From CAVUMR01 sp963742715 (GTDB lineage Bacteria > Actinomycetota > Actinomycetes > Mycobacteriales > Micromonosporaceae), in the NCBI GenBank assembly GCA_963742715.1, contig CAVUMR010000001.1, forward strand, positions 558,001-622,000: a stretch of 64,000 nucleotides of DNA, given 5' to 3'. Shown here piece after piece: positions 43,972 through 52,002 of the stretch. Below the pieces are notes generated by a model, which had not been told where the DNA came from, searched no databases, and was given only the letters and a program-made list of their open reading frames with translations. Position numbers and translations under genes: made by a program. The stretch's first letter is position 1; the number at the start of each line of letters is the position of its first letter.

Positions 43972-44558
43972 CAGTGCGCCACCCCCAAGCAGTCGCGGAG
44001 CCGGATGAGCCCGTCCCGGATCCGGGTCTTGATCGTCGGCAGCCCGGTATCGAGCAGTCCGGCGACCTCACGGTAGGTGTAGCCCCGGTAGTACGCGAGC
44101 GTGATCGCTTCCCGCTGGATGTCCGTCAGCGCGCGCATGCAGCGCCGGATGGCCTGCCGCTCCAGCCGGACGGCGACCTCCTCGGCGACCTCGTCGTAGG
44201 CGGTGACGCCTTGCGCCGCGGCCACCCGCTGCTCGCGATCGGTACTGGCCTGCGCGCTGCGTACCCGGTCCACGGCGCGACGATGAGCCAGGGTCAGCAC
44301 CCAGCTGATCCCCGAACCACGCGCCGGTTCGAACCGCATCGCACTCCGCCAGACATCGACTAGCACTTCCTGGGCAACTTCCTCGGCCTGCGCCGGATCC
44401 CGGACCACGCGGAGCGTGAGACCGTACACCCGAGCGCTGACCAGGTCGTACAGCTGGGCAAACGCCTTCTCGTCGCCGCGCGCGGTGCGCTGGATCAGTA
44501 CGGCGAGCTCGTCCGGAGCGGTGATGACATCGGTGGCTGAGCCGTCCCGACGGGTCAT
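43971..44558 (-). CDS. sigK: ECF sigma factor, SigK-like
   Basis: 195-residue ECF sigma factor resembling mycobacterial SigK. Region 2 is AFAQLYDLVSARVYGLTLRV with the -10-recognising SWVLTLAHRRAVDRVRSA; region 4 is REAITLAYYRGYTYREVAGL, then LDTGLPTIKTRIRDGLIRLR. An upstream in-frame ATG at 44645 would give 224 residues, but it lies inside the -10 element of the likely autoregulated promoter and the extra 29 residues are not conserved, so I place the start at ATG 44558. Coupled to the RskA-like gene. Confidence 0.88.
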   Translation of the reverse strand: MTRRDGSATDVITAPDELAVLIQRTARGDEKAFAQLYDLVSARVYGLTLRVVRDPAQAEEVAQEVLVDVWRSAMRFEPARGSGISWVLTLAHRRAVDRVRSAQASTDREQRVAAAQGVTAYDEVAEEVAVRLERQAIRRCMRALTDIQREAITLAYYRGYTYREVAGLLDTGLPTIKTRIRDGLIRLRDCLGVAH

Positions 44559-44643
44559 CGCGTCCCGGTAGGACGAATCCCCCTGCGCGTTCTCCAACCC
44601 TCGCCCCCCGTCGTACAGCCCCGTGTCACGCCGGCATCCAGTC

Positions 44644-44669
44644 ATTCGGAACCCCGGGCCGGCCGGATG
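44644..44669 (-). promoter_or_regulatory. SigK-like autoregulatory promoter of the sigma gene
   Basis: Minus strand CATCCG-N14-CCGAAT within ACCCATCCGG. CCGAAT agrees with the SigK -10 as I recall it. It overlaps ATG 44645, favouring the downstream start at 44558. The rest of the 44646-44847 gap shows nothing else. Confidence 0.55.
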
Positions 44670-44847
44670 GGTAGGACTTCACCAATCCCGCAAAGCGGAC
44701 CATGCGTACATCCACCGACTACGTTGCGTTCCAGCCCCCCGGCTCAAGGTACCGCGACAACGACAAGATCCCGGCCCTGGACGCGGTACGCGCGACTAAC
44801 TGCGCGAGGCGCCGGGGACCGGGACCTTGAGCGGTACTGACGTGCGG

Positions 44848-46083
44848 CTATCCGAGCGAGGCCAGGTACTGCTGTGCCGCGTCCGGGGACATGAACCAGT
44901 TCTGGAAGTCGTTCGGGTCGGAGAAGCCGTTCGCGAACCGGCGCGCCACGGCCGGGTTCTGCGACGCGGCGCCTAGCAGGCCCTGTACGTGTTCGGGCAG
45001 CGGCTGCAGCATCGCGTTGGTCCACGCGGTCACGTGCTGGCCGGTCTCCTGCCAGAAGTCCTCGAAGGTCTGCTCGGCCCAGGCCCGGTCGAACGGCTGG
45101 TCACCGCGCTCCACGATCGCGCGGGTGTACGCCGCCGCGAACTTGGCCGCGGTGTTGCTGCCCTGCCCGGTGATCGGGTCGTTGGTCACCACCGCGTCCG
45201 CGGCACCGAGCACCCAGCCACCGGACGGCAGCTCGCCGACCGGCCGGCGCACGGTCGGGGTGAACCGGCCGGCCAGGTTCGCCCGCGCGTCGGTCAGCTC
45301 CACGTTGTCGGCCCGGTCGGCAACCCACGGGGTGTACTGGCGGGCCAGGTCGAGGGTGCGCTTGAGGTGCTCGGCCGGGTCCAGCCGCTCCTTCCACACG
45401 TCCAGCGGCCCGTCCGGGATGACCTCCCAGAACAGGATGTCGCACGGCCCGGACATGGTCAGGCCCGGAATCACGAACAGCTCGCCCATCCCCGGTACCG
45501 CGTTGAAGCCCACGTTCGGCTCGGGGTACTCCGGGTCCGGCTCCAGCCCGTGTACGTAGACCACGGCCAGCCCGCGCTGCGGGGTGGTGTACGGCGAGCG
45601 CTCCGGGTTCCGCTCGAACAGTTGTCCCAGCTCACCACGGCCGGCCGTGACCACGACCAGGTCGTACCGGCTGAGCGCGGCCAGCCCGTCCAGGTCGGCG
45701 GTGGTGACCCCCTGGTACACCACGGTGCCGCCGCGCTCCTCGAACAGCTCCAGCCAGACGGCCATCTTCAGCCGCTGGTCGGTGCTCTGCCCGGGCTCGT
45801 CCAGTTCGGCCACGAAGTGCAGGGCGCGCTCGCCGGGAGGGGCCGACAGGGACACGTGCAGCGCGGTGAAGTCCGGCGACTGCCCGTCCCACAGGTTCAG
45901 CCCGTAGTCCCGCTCGTACGTCAACGCCTGGTCGAACATGCCCTGAGTGCTGGTCGGCCAGCCGCCGCGGATCTCGTCCGGGGTACGCGCGGACATGATG
46001 GTCACGTCGTAGCCCTCGGCCAGCAGGCTCAACCCGAGCTGAAGCCCACACTGCCCGGCACCGGCTATCAGGATCTTGCGCAT
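44848..46083 (-). CDS. styrene monooxygenase (StyA)-like FAD monooxygenase
   Basis: 411-residue group E flavoprotein monooxygenase homologue, cytosolic. The FAD Rossmann motif is ILIAGAGQCGLQLGLSLL (residues 4-21), followed by SARTPDEIRGGWPTSTQGMF, typical of StyA and indole monooxygenases. The later GAADAVVTNDPITGQGSN is the second FAD site. Such enzymes epoxidise vinyl-aromatic or indole-like substrates and need reduced FAD from a separate reductase; no StyB gene is adjacent. It follows the conservon GTPase gene by 108 bases on the same strand. Substrate unknown. ATG 46083 follows GGAAGAGGAGCGG. Confidence 0.87.
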   Translation of the reverse strand: MRKILIAGAGQCGLQLGLSLLAEGYDVTIMSARTPDEIRGGWPTSTQGMFDQALTYERDYGLNLWDGQSPDFTALHVSLSAPPGERALHFVAELDEPGQSTDQRLKMAVWLELFEERGGTVVYQGVTTADLDGLAALSRYDLVVVTAGRGELGQLFERNPERSPYTTPQRGLAVVYVHGLEPDPEYPEPNVGFNAVPGMGELFVIPGLTMSGPCDILFWEVIPDGPLDVWKERLDPAEHLKRTLDLARQYTPWVADRADNVELTDARANLAGRFTPTVRRPVGELPSGGWVLGAADAVVTNDPITGQGSNTAAKFAAAYTRAIVERGDQPFDRAWAEQTFEDFWQETGQHVTAWTNAMLQPLPEHVQGLLGAASQNPAVARRFANGFSDPNDFQNWFMSPDAAQQYLASLG

Positions 46084-46099
46084 CCGCTCCTCTTCCTGG

Positions 46100-46179
46100 T
46101 GACGTTTCCTCGGTCACGTTTCCTGGGCGACGTTTCCTGCTCACGGTTACTGCTCACGGTTACTGCTGACGTTTCCTGG
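46100..46179 (-). repeat. 13-14-bp tandem repeats upstream of the StyA-like gene
   Basis: On the minus strand six successive units resemble CAGGAAACGTCRCC: four with AGGAAACGT and two with AGTAACCGT. They fill the gap between the conservon GTPase gene and the flavoprotein gene and end just before its real AGGAAGAGGAG ribosome site. Confidence 0.85.
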
Positions 46180-46191
46180 CGACCGCCGCAG

Positions 46192-46806
46192 CTAGACGCC
46201 GGCGCGCAGCTGTCTGCTCGGTTCGCCGCCACCCTGCAGGCGCATCGTGTGGTCCACCACTTCGACCAGCGCGCTCGCGGACGACTGGCGGTTCCGCGCG
46301 TCCAGCGTGATCAGCGGGATCTGCGGGGCCAGCGCGAGCGCCTCGCGTACCGCGTCCAGGTCGTGCCACAGCCGCCCGTCGAACATGTTCACGCCGACGA
46401 CGAACGGCACATCGGAGTCGTACTCGAAATAGTTGATCGCCGGGAACGCGGCCTCCAGGTTCCGGGTGTCCACCAGCACCAGCGCACCGATCGCGCCCCG
46501 GCAGATGTCGTCCCAGAGGAACCAGAACCGCGGCTGCCCGGGGGTGCCGAACAGGTACAGGATCAGGTCCTGCTCGATCGTGATCCGGCCGAAGTCCATG
46601 GCCACCGTGGTGGTGGACTTGTCGCTGCCTTCCATCACCGGGTCGATCTGCTCGCTCGCCTGGGTCATCCACGCCTCGGTGTTCACCGGCGGGATCTCGC
46701 TCACCGAGGAGACCAACGTGGTCTTTCCGGCGCCGAAGCCACCCGCGACGACGATCTTCGCCGAGGTGATCTCCGGGACCGGATACTCAGAGGGCGGCGA
46801 GGCCAT
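46192..46806 (-). CDS. conservon small GTPase-like ATP/GTP-binding protein (CvnD)
   Basis: 204-residue Ras-like nucleotide-binding protein of the conservon type. The P-loop is VAGGFGAGKTTLVSS (residues 20-34), switch-region Thr lie in KSTTTVAMDFG, the DxxG-like motif is LFGTPGQPRF, and the guanine-specificity motif position reads GVNMFDG. In Streptomyces such proteins work with CvnA, B and C at the membrane as a G-protein-like relay. The ATG at 46806 overlaps the DUF742 gene by 20 bases. Confidence 0.93.
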   Translation of the reverse strand: MASPPSEYPVPEITSAKIVVAGGFGAGKTTLVSSVSEIPPVNTEAWMTQASEQIDPVMEGSDKSTTTVAMDFGRITIEQDLILYLFGTPGQPRFWFLWDDICRGAIGALVLVDTRNLEAAFPAINYFEYDSDVPFVVGVNMFDGRLWHDLDAVREALALAPQIPLITLDARNRQSSASALVEVVDHTMRLQGGGEPSRQLRAGV

Positions 46807-47131
46807 TGCGGATTCTCTCCAGAACCGGAAGCGGGATGTCGTGTCGTTCGGTGTGCACAGTTCCGTGAATCGTGACCAACTGCTGTGCGGCCAGGTCGCT
46901 GATCAGGACTCTCGTCACCCCCAGCGCGATCGACGCGTGCGCGGACAGCTCCGCGACCGACATGGTGCGGCGCGCCCACTCGTACAGCGCCCGCGACTCG
47001 GGCATCAGCGACGACGCCAGGTGCGGGTCGTAGTACGGCACCGAGACGAGCGTCTCCACGAACAGGCGGTGCCGGGTGCGCGTCCGGCCCGCTGTGAGGA
47101 CGTAGGGCCGCACCCACGGGTTGGCCGTCAT
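46787..47131 (-). CDS. conservon DUF742 protein (CvnC)
   Basis: 114-residue DUF742 protein, predicted winged-helix. It starts MTANPWVRPYVLTAGRTRTR, the family hallmark, with LSAHASIALGVTRVLISDLA as the helix-turn-helix-like core and HTERHDIPLPVLERIRNGL at the end. No membrane segment. Partner of the GTPase and roadblock proteins in the conservon; its ligand or DNA target is not established. Confidence 0.93.
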   Translation of the reverse strand: MTANPWVRPYVLTAGRTRTRHRLFVETLVSVPYYDPHLASSLMPESRALYEWARRTMSVAELSAHASIALGVTRVLISDLAAQQLVTIHGTVHTERHDIPLPVLERIRNGLAAL

Positions 47132-47156
47132 GTTTCCTGCCTCATCCGATCACCGG

Positions 47157-47612
47157 TTAGCCACGGGGCGTCGTTCTGGCGGCCGCCCGCCGCAGGTCAT
47201 CGCGTACCTGCGGGGTGAGCATGTGTCCGACGCTGTCCACAAGCTGCGCCATCTGAAACGCGATCACGCTGAGGTTGGAGCCTTCCTCGGTGAGTACCGC
47301 GAGGCCGGCCAGCGGCGAGATGTTCATGAACAGGAAGTGGCCGCGGGCGAACTTCAACATGATCTGGTCACACGTGTTGCGGCCCATCAGCGCCGCGATG
47401 TTGTTGCCGAGGCTCAACATCCCGCTGCTCATCGCCGACAGCGGGTCCGCGGTGTCCGCCGACATTCCGCCGGAGGCGATCAGCGCCAGGCCGTCCGACG
47501 ACACGATCAGCGCGTGTACCACCCCGGGGGTGGACCGGGCGAAGTCGTCGACCAGCCAGGCGAACTCCTGCGGGTTACGCGGGGGCGCGGCACTCGCGCC
47601 GTTCGGCGTCAC
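47157..47612 (-). CDS. conservon roadblock/LC7 protein (CvnB)
   Basis: 151-residue roadblock/LC7 (MglB-like) domain protein: EFAWLVDDFARSTPGVVHAL, then IVSSDGLALIASGG, and later LMGRNTCDQIMLKFARGHFL. Roadblock proteins act as dimeric GTPase-activating or scaffold partners of small GTPases. The start overlaps the end of the kinase-like gene by 4 bases. The last 20 residues are basic. Confidence 0.93.
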   Translation of the reverse strand: MTPNGASAAPPRNPQEFAWLVDDFARSTPGVVHALIVSSDGLALIASGGMSADTADPLSAMSSGMLSLGNNIAALMGRNTCDQIMLKFARGHFLFMNISPLAGLAVLTEEGSNLSVIAFQMAQLVDSVGHMLTPQVRDDLRRAAARTTPRG

Positions 47613-49108
47613 GGGACCCGCCTCTCGGTGTCGTCGGTGGAGTCGTCGACCGGAGCGTTCGCGCGAGCCGCCTCCTGACCGGTGGTGAACGCGTCCAGGT
47701 CGGCGGCGAACTCCTGCCGGCTGGCGGACGTCGCGCGCTCATCCGGCGGCGTGGCCGACAGTCCGGGCTGGCGGGAGCGCGGCGACGGGCGTACCGCGGT
47801 GCGGCGCAGGCTGTGCGCGTCCCGGCGGGGCAGGCCACCGCCGGTGGTCTCCTCGTAGGGCGGCCCCGGCCACGGCCGGTCCGTCGCGACGTCCCGGCCG
47901 GCGCTGCCCGGGAACGGCGACACCCGCCGGTGCCGTGGACCGTTCGGCCGGCTCAGCGTCGGGCCGCCGCCGGGCTTGGCGAGTTGGCTGCGGTACGGCG
48001 GCTGGAACGTGTCGTACCCGTTGTGCTGCGCGGTACCGGACGACGAGCCGACCGGGATCTCGCACAGCAGTGCCGCCGGGAGCAGCACGGTCGCCAGGGT
48101 TCCGTTCGACCTGCCCGGGCCGGCCGGCCGGCAGGCCAACCGCACCGCGATGCCGTGCCGGCGGGCCAGCCGGTGTACGACCGGGAAGCCGGTGTGCCGG
48201 CCGGCGTCCTCGTCGAGGTCGGGTACCGGTCCGGCCAGGATCGAGTTCAGCGCGTCGACCCGGCGCGGATCCATCCCGATGCCGGAGTCCTCGATCCGGA
48301 CCAGCACGCTGCCGTCGCTGACCAGGTGGGCGGCGACCACCACCGGCGAGGGCGAGTACGCCGTCGCGTTCTCCAGCAGCGCACCCAGCAGCGAGGCCAC
48401 GTCCTTGGCCGCGTACTCGACCACGCCGAGTTCGGCGATGCGCCCGATCGTGACCCGCGGGTAGTGCTCGATGGCCGACTCCGCCTCGCGGATCACGTCC
48501 ATCAGCGAGGACCGGTAGTCGCCGAGCTCGTTGTCCGAGATTCCGGACAGCACCCGCAGGTCGCCGGCGATCCGCCGGAGTCGGGTGATGCCGTGGTCGA
48601 CCTGGTAGAGCCGCTGCAGGGTGGCCTCGTCCTGCTCGTCCGCCTCCAGCCGGTCCAGCTCCGGGCGCAACTGCTCGGTGAGGCTGAGCACCCGCAGCGC
48701 GTACCGGTGGCACACCGCCGGCCAGGCGCCCGGTCCGGCGGCCTCGGCGGCACCGCCGGGATCGACGACCGGACGGGCGACCGGCCTGGCGGGCTGGGCC
48801 GGAGTTGCCGTCGGAGGCGGCGCGGCGGACGGGGTTTCGAACGCCGGCCAACTGGCCGTCTGCTCGTCGGACGCGTCCCAGCCGGCGGGCGCTGTCCAGC
48901 CGCCGTCCCGCTGGTTCGTTGCCGTCCCGTGACCCACCGGCTCCCGGGCCGCGGCCTGCCGGACCCGCTCCGGATCGCGAGGCACGGCGTGGCCGGCCCG
49001 CTCCGGGTCACCTGTGGTCGGGATCAGCCATTGCGCGACCTGCCGCCAACGGCCCACTACGCGCCCTGCCTCCCGCGACTCGGTTCTTCCGTCCCTGCCG
49101 GTGACCAC
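47609..49108 (-). CDS. conservon histidine-kinase-like ATP-binding protein (CvnA)
   Basis: 499-residue sensor-kinase-like protein. A Pro/Ala-rich leader of about 130 residues is followed by a helical segment (LSLTEQLRPELDRLEADEQD, then a H-containing YQVDHGITRLRRIAGDLRVL) and an HATPase domain with N-box LLGALLENATAYSPSP, G1 EDSGIGMDPRR and a G2-like GRHTGFPVVHRLARRH. Unlike many CvnA proteins it has no membrane-spanning sensor domain. The C-terminal 150 residues are disordered. GTG 49108 has no ribosome site. It heads the four-gene operon. Confidence 0.88.
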   Translation of the reverse strand: MVTGRDGRTESREAGRVVGRWRQVAQWLIPTTGDPERAGHAVPRDPERVRQAAAREPVGHGTATNQRDGGWTAPAGWDASDEQTASWPAFETPSAAPPPTATPAQPARPVARPVVDPGGAAEAAGPGAWPAVCHRYALRVLSLTEQLRPELDRLEADEQDEATLQRLYQVDHGITRLRRIAGDLRVLSGISDNELGDYRSSLMDVIREAESAIEHYPRVTIGRIAELGVVEYAAKDVASLLGALLENATAYSPSPVVVAAHLVSDGSVLVRIEDSGIGMDPRRVDALNSILAGPVPDLDEDAGRHTGFPVVHRLARRHGIAVRLACRPAGPGRSNGTLATVLLPAALLCEIPVGSSSGTAQHNGYDTFQPPYRSQLAKPGGGPTLSRPNGPRHRRVSPFPGSAGRDVATDRPWPGPPYEETTGGGLPRRDAHSLRRTAVRPSPRSRQPGLSATPPDERATSASRQEFAADLDAFTTGQEAARANAPVDDSTDDTERRVP

Positions 49109-49160
49109 CTACGGCCGGAACGCACAGCCACCCGAACAGCGCGTTTTGGTACGTGATGAG

Positions 49161-49189
49161 CAGTTACCGGCAAGCGGTGTTGCAGTCAA
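49161..49189 (-). promoter_or_regulatory. promoter of the conservon operon
   Basis: Minus strand TTGACT (49184-49189), 17-base spacer, TAACTG (49161-49166), about 50 bases before GTG 49108. It is the clearest housekeeping-sigma promoter in the window. Confidence 0.6.
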
Positions 49190-49248
49190 CCACTGACGGC
49201 CGCAGGGTCGCAACACGGGCCCAACATCGACACGCGGGACGATCCGGG

Positions 49249-50424
49249 TCAGGCGTCGTAGTCGACCACGACCGCGTCGGTGACCGGACTGGACTGGCAG
49301 GTCAGCACGTACCCGGCGGCGAGTTCGTCCGGCTCGAGGGCCCAGTTCTGCGCCATCCTGATCTCGCCGGACACCAGCTTCGCCCGGCAGGTGGAGCACA
49401 CTCCGCCCTTGCACGCGTACGGCAGTTCCGGGCGTACTTTCAGGGCCTGATCGAGTACCCGGTCGTCGCGGCGCATCTGGAACGACGAGGTACGGCCGTC
49501 CAGCACGATCGTGACATCGGCCACGTTGTCGCCGTCGCCGGTCTGCTCCTCGGTACGGCGCTCGACCGGCTCGCCCTCCACATGGAACAACTCCACGTGT
49601 ACCGACCGGTCCGGTACACCCTGCGCGGCCAGCACCTCCTGGGCGCCGAGCACCAGCCGGTACGGCCCGCACAGGAACCATTCGTCCACTGTGGACGGCG
49701 GCAGCAGCGCGTCGAGCAGCAGTGCCAGGCGTTCACTGTCCAGCCGGCCGGACAGCAGCTCGGCGTCCTGCGGCTCGCGGGACAGTACGTGTACCACCTG
49801 CAGCCGGGTCGGATACCGGTCCTTGAGGTCGGCGAGCTCCTCGGAGAACATCACCGAGCGGGCGTACCGGTTGCCGTACAGGAGCGTGAACGTGCTCGCC
49901 GGTTCGATCTCCAGCGCGGTCGCCACCAGCGACAACACCGGCGTGATGCCGCTGCCGGCGACGATCGCGGCGTACCGCCGGGACCGGTCCGGGTCGAACG
50001 CGGTGGTGAAGTGCCCCAGCGGCGGCAGTACGTCCACCACATCGCCCTCGACCAGATCGGCGTTGGCGAAGGTGGAGAACGCACCACCGCTGACCTGCTT
50101 GATCCCCACCCGGAGCAGGCCCTGTGCGGCCAGCAGCGACGGCGTGGAGCAGATCGAGTACGACCGGCGGACATCGGTCTCGCCCGTCGCGGTCCCGTCG
50201 GTCCCGCCTGTCGCGGTCCCGTCCGCAGAGCCGGGCTCGGGCGGTACCAGCCGGCGCACGGTCAGGTGCTGCCCGGCCAGAAAGCTGAACTCGTCCCGCA
50301 GGTCGTCGGGCACCTCGAAGGTGACCGCGACAGCCTCATCGGTGAGCCGCTCCACCTTCGCCACCCGCAGCGGGTGGAACCGCGGCCGCCGGCGCTGCGG
50401 CCGGGTGATGGTGACGTTGCTCAT
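49249..50424 (-). CDS. paaE: phenylacetyl-CoA epoxidase reductase subunit
   Basis: 391-residue ferredoxin-reductase-type subunit that passes electrons from NADPH to the PaaA di-iron centre. FAD motif RRSYSICS, NAD(P) motif GSGITPVLSL, and a C-terminal plant-type [2Fe-2S] domain with CKGGVCSTCRAKL plus the last Cys in VLTCQSSPV. ATG 50424 (MSNVTITRPQ) is the start; the longer open frame upstream overlaps paaD. A Gly/Thr/Asp insert near residues 70-85 contains short repeats. Last gene of paaABCDE. Confidence 0.95.
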   Translation of the reverse strand: MSNVTITRPQRRRPRFHPLRVAKVERLTDEAVAVTFEVPDDLRDEFSFLAGQHLTVRRLVPPEPGSADGTATGGTDGTATGETDVRRSYSICSTPSLLAAQGLLRVGIKQVSGGAFSTFANADLVEGDVVDVLPPLGHFTTAFDPDRSRRYAAIVAGSGITPVLSLVATALEIEPASTFTLLYGNRYARSVMFSEELADLKDRYPTRLQVVHVLSREPQDAELLSGRLDSERLALLLDALLPPSTVDEWFLCGPYRLVLGAQEVLAAQGVPDRSVHVELFHVEGEPVERRTEEQTGDGDNVADVTIVLDGRTSSFQMRRDDRVLDQALKVRPELPYACKGGVCSTCRAKLVSGEIRMAQNWALEPDELAAGYVLTCQSSPVTDAVVVDYDA

Positions 50425-50441
50425 CGGGTACTCACCATGAT

Positions 50442-50936
50442 TCAGTGCGCCTTGAAGTGGTCGAACGGCTCGCGGCAGGCCCGGCACCGCCAGAGCGCCT
50501 TGCACGCGGTCGAGCCGAACCGGTTGAGCTGCTCGGTGTCCGGGCTGCCGCACTGCGTACACCGGACGGAGAGGCTGACCGCAACCGGCCCGCCGGCGGC
50601 CCGGCGACCGGGCGGGGCGATGCCGGCCTCGGCCAGCTTGGCGCGCGCCTCGTCGGTCATCCAGTCGGTGGTCCACGGCGGGGCCAGCACGGTGCGTACC
50701 TCGACGACCGGGAATCCGGCGCGGTCGAGCGCCCGGCGGAGGTCGGTACGGATCACGTCCATCGCCGGGCAGCCGGAGTACGTCGGGGTGATCGTGACCG
50801 TGACCTCACCGGTCGGCGCGACGTCGACCGCGCGCAACACCCCGAGGTCCGCGATCGTGAGTACCCGGAGCTCCGGATCGCGCACCGCCGCGGCCGCCTC
50901 GTACGCCCGCTCGGTACGGGTCGGCGCGGCGGTCAC
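50442..50936 (-). CDS. paaD: phenylacetyl-CoA epoxidase maturation protein
   Basis: 164-residue protein of the PaaD family, with an N-terminal MIP18/DUF59-type domain (VRDPELRVLTIADLGVLR, TPTYSGCPAMDVI) and a C-terminal zinc-ribbon (CTQCGSPD and CRACREPFDHF). Required for the epoxidase, probably in metal or Fe-S assembly. GTG 50936 overlaps the paaC stop as GTGA; upstream open codons belong to paaC's other frame. Confidence 0.94.
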   Translation of the reverse strand: MTAAPTRTERAYEAAAAVRDPELRVLTIADLGVLRAVDVAPTGEVTVTITPTYSGCPAMDVIRTDLRRALDRAGFPVVEVRTVLAPPWTTDWMTDEARAKLAEAGIAPPGRRAAGGPVAVSLSVRCTQCGSPDTEQLNRFGSTACKALWRCRACREPFDHFKAH

Positions 50937-51682
50937 CAGCGCGCTCCGGGGTGGGCCCGGCGCAGGTACTGCAGCTCGGCCAGCAGGTACCCCATCGCCT
51001 CGGTGTGTACCCCGTCCCGACCGCCGGTCGGCTGCCACCCGTCGGCCGGCCGGTCCAGCGTCGCCTCCGCGAGTACACCTTCCACTGTGGACAGCCAGGC
51101 CGGTCGCAGGGTGGCCGGGTCGACGGCGATCTTGTCGGTGACCAGCGCTTTCAGCGCTTCGGCTCCCCCGAAGAGCTCGTGCGTGTACGGCCAGAGCGCG
51201 TCCACCGCCGCCTGTGCCCGCCGGTGGCTCTCGGCCGTGCCGTCACCGAGCCGCAGGGTCCACAGCCGGGCGTGGTCGAGGTGGTACTCGGTCTCGGTGG
51301 CCGCCTTGCCGGCGATCGCGGCCAGCCGCTCGTCCGCGGAAGTGGCGAGCGCGGCATAGAGCTGCTGTTGGTACGCGGCGACGAACAGCAGCTTGGCGAT
51401 CGCGTACCCGAAGTCGACATCGGCCAGCTCGACCAGCTGGCAGTTGCGGAAGTCGCGCTCCTCGCGCAGGTACGCCAGGTCGTCCTCGTCCCGCCCGGCG
51501 CCCTCGGTCTCGCCGGCGTACGTCAGCAGCTCGCGGGCAATGCCGAGCTGGTCGAGCGCGATGTTGGTCAGCGCCACGTCCTCTTCCAACTCCGGCGCGC
51601 GAGAAGTCCAGCCGGCGAGCCGCTGGGCGTGGATCAGCGCGTCGTCGCCGAGCCAGAGCAGGTACGTGAGGAACTCGCTCAC
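50933..51682 (-). CDS. paaC: phenylacetyl-CoA epoxidase structural subunit
   Basis: 249-residue ferritin-like structural subunit that pairs with PaaA. LLWLGDDALIHAQRLAGWTS, EEDVALTNIALDQLGIAREL and KEATETEYHLDHARLW-like helices are typical; it keeps the fold but acts as scaffold rather than catalyst. GTG 51682 (VSEFLTYLL) overlaps the paaB stop. Confidence 0.95.
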   Translation of the reverse strand: MSEFLTYLLWLGDDALIHAQRLAGWTSRAPELEEDVALTNIALDQLGIARELLTYAGETEGAGRDEDDLAYLREERDFRNCQLVELADVDFGYAIAKLLFVAAYQQQLYAALATSADERLAAIAGKAATETEYHLDHARLWTLRLGDGTAESHRRAQAAVDALWPYTHELFGGAEALKALVTDKIAVDPATLRPAWLSTVEGVLAEATLDRPADGWQPTGGRDGVHTEAMGYLLAELQYLRRAHPGARW

Positions 51683-52002
51683 AGGTGCCCCGCCCCGTCG
51701 GGTACGTCGTAGAAGGTCGGGTGCCGGTAGACCTTGTCCGCGGCCGGGGCGAAGAACGGGTCCTTCTCGTCCGGCGAACTGGCCGTGATCGCGCTGGCCG
51801 GGATCACCCAGATCGACACGCCCTCCTGTCGGCGGGTGTACAGGTCGCGCGCGTTGCGCAGGGCGATCTCCGCGTCCGGCGCGTGCAGGCTGCCGACGTG
51901 GCTGTGCGACAGGCCACGGCGGGGCCGCACGAACACCTCCCACAGCGGCGTGCCCGGGGTGGCGTCCGACCGGCCGGCGGCGGGGTCGGTTGGCGCGGTC
52001 AT
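51679..52002 (-). CDS. paaB: phenylacetyl-CoA epoxidase subunit
   Basis: 107-residue small subunit of the ring-1,2-phenylacetyl-CoA epoxidase. TPLWEVFVRPRRGLSHSHVG, then SLHAPD and RNARDLYTRRQEGVSIWVIP are the family core. ATG 52002 overlaps the paaA stop by one base more than ATGA coupling needs; the longer frame upstream is in paaA. Contributes to assembly of the PaaAC heteromer. Confidence 0.95.
   Translation of the reverse strand: MTAPTDPAAGRSDATPGTPLWEVFVRPRRGLSHSHVGSLHAPDAEIALRNARDLYTRRQEGVSIWVIPASAITASSPDEKDPFFAPAADKVYRHPTFYDVPDGAGHL

Noticed and set aside
44744..45025. Small minus-strand ORF beside the StyA-like gene
   Set aside because: Overlaps the 3' end of the flavoprotein gene in another frame, with Arg-rich sequence and no ribosome site.
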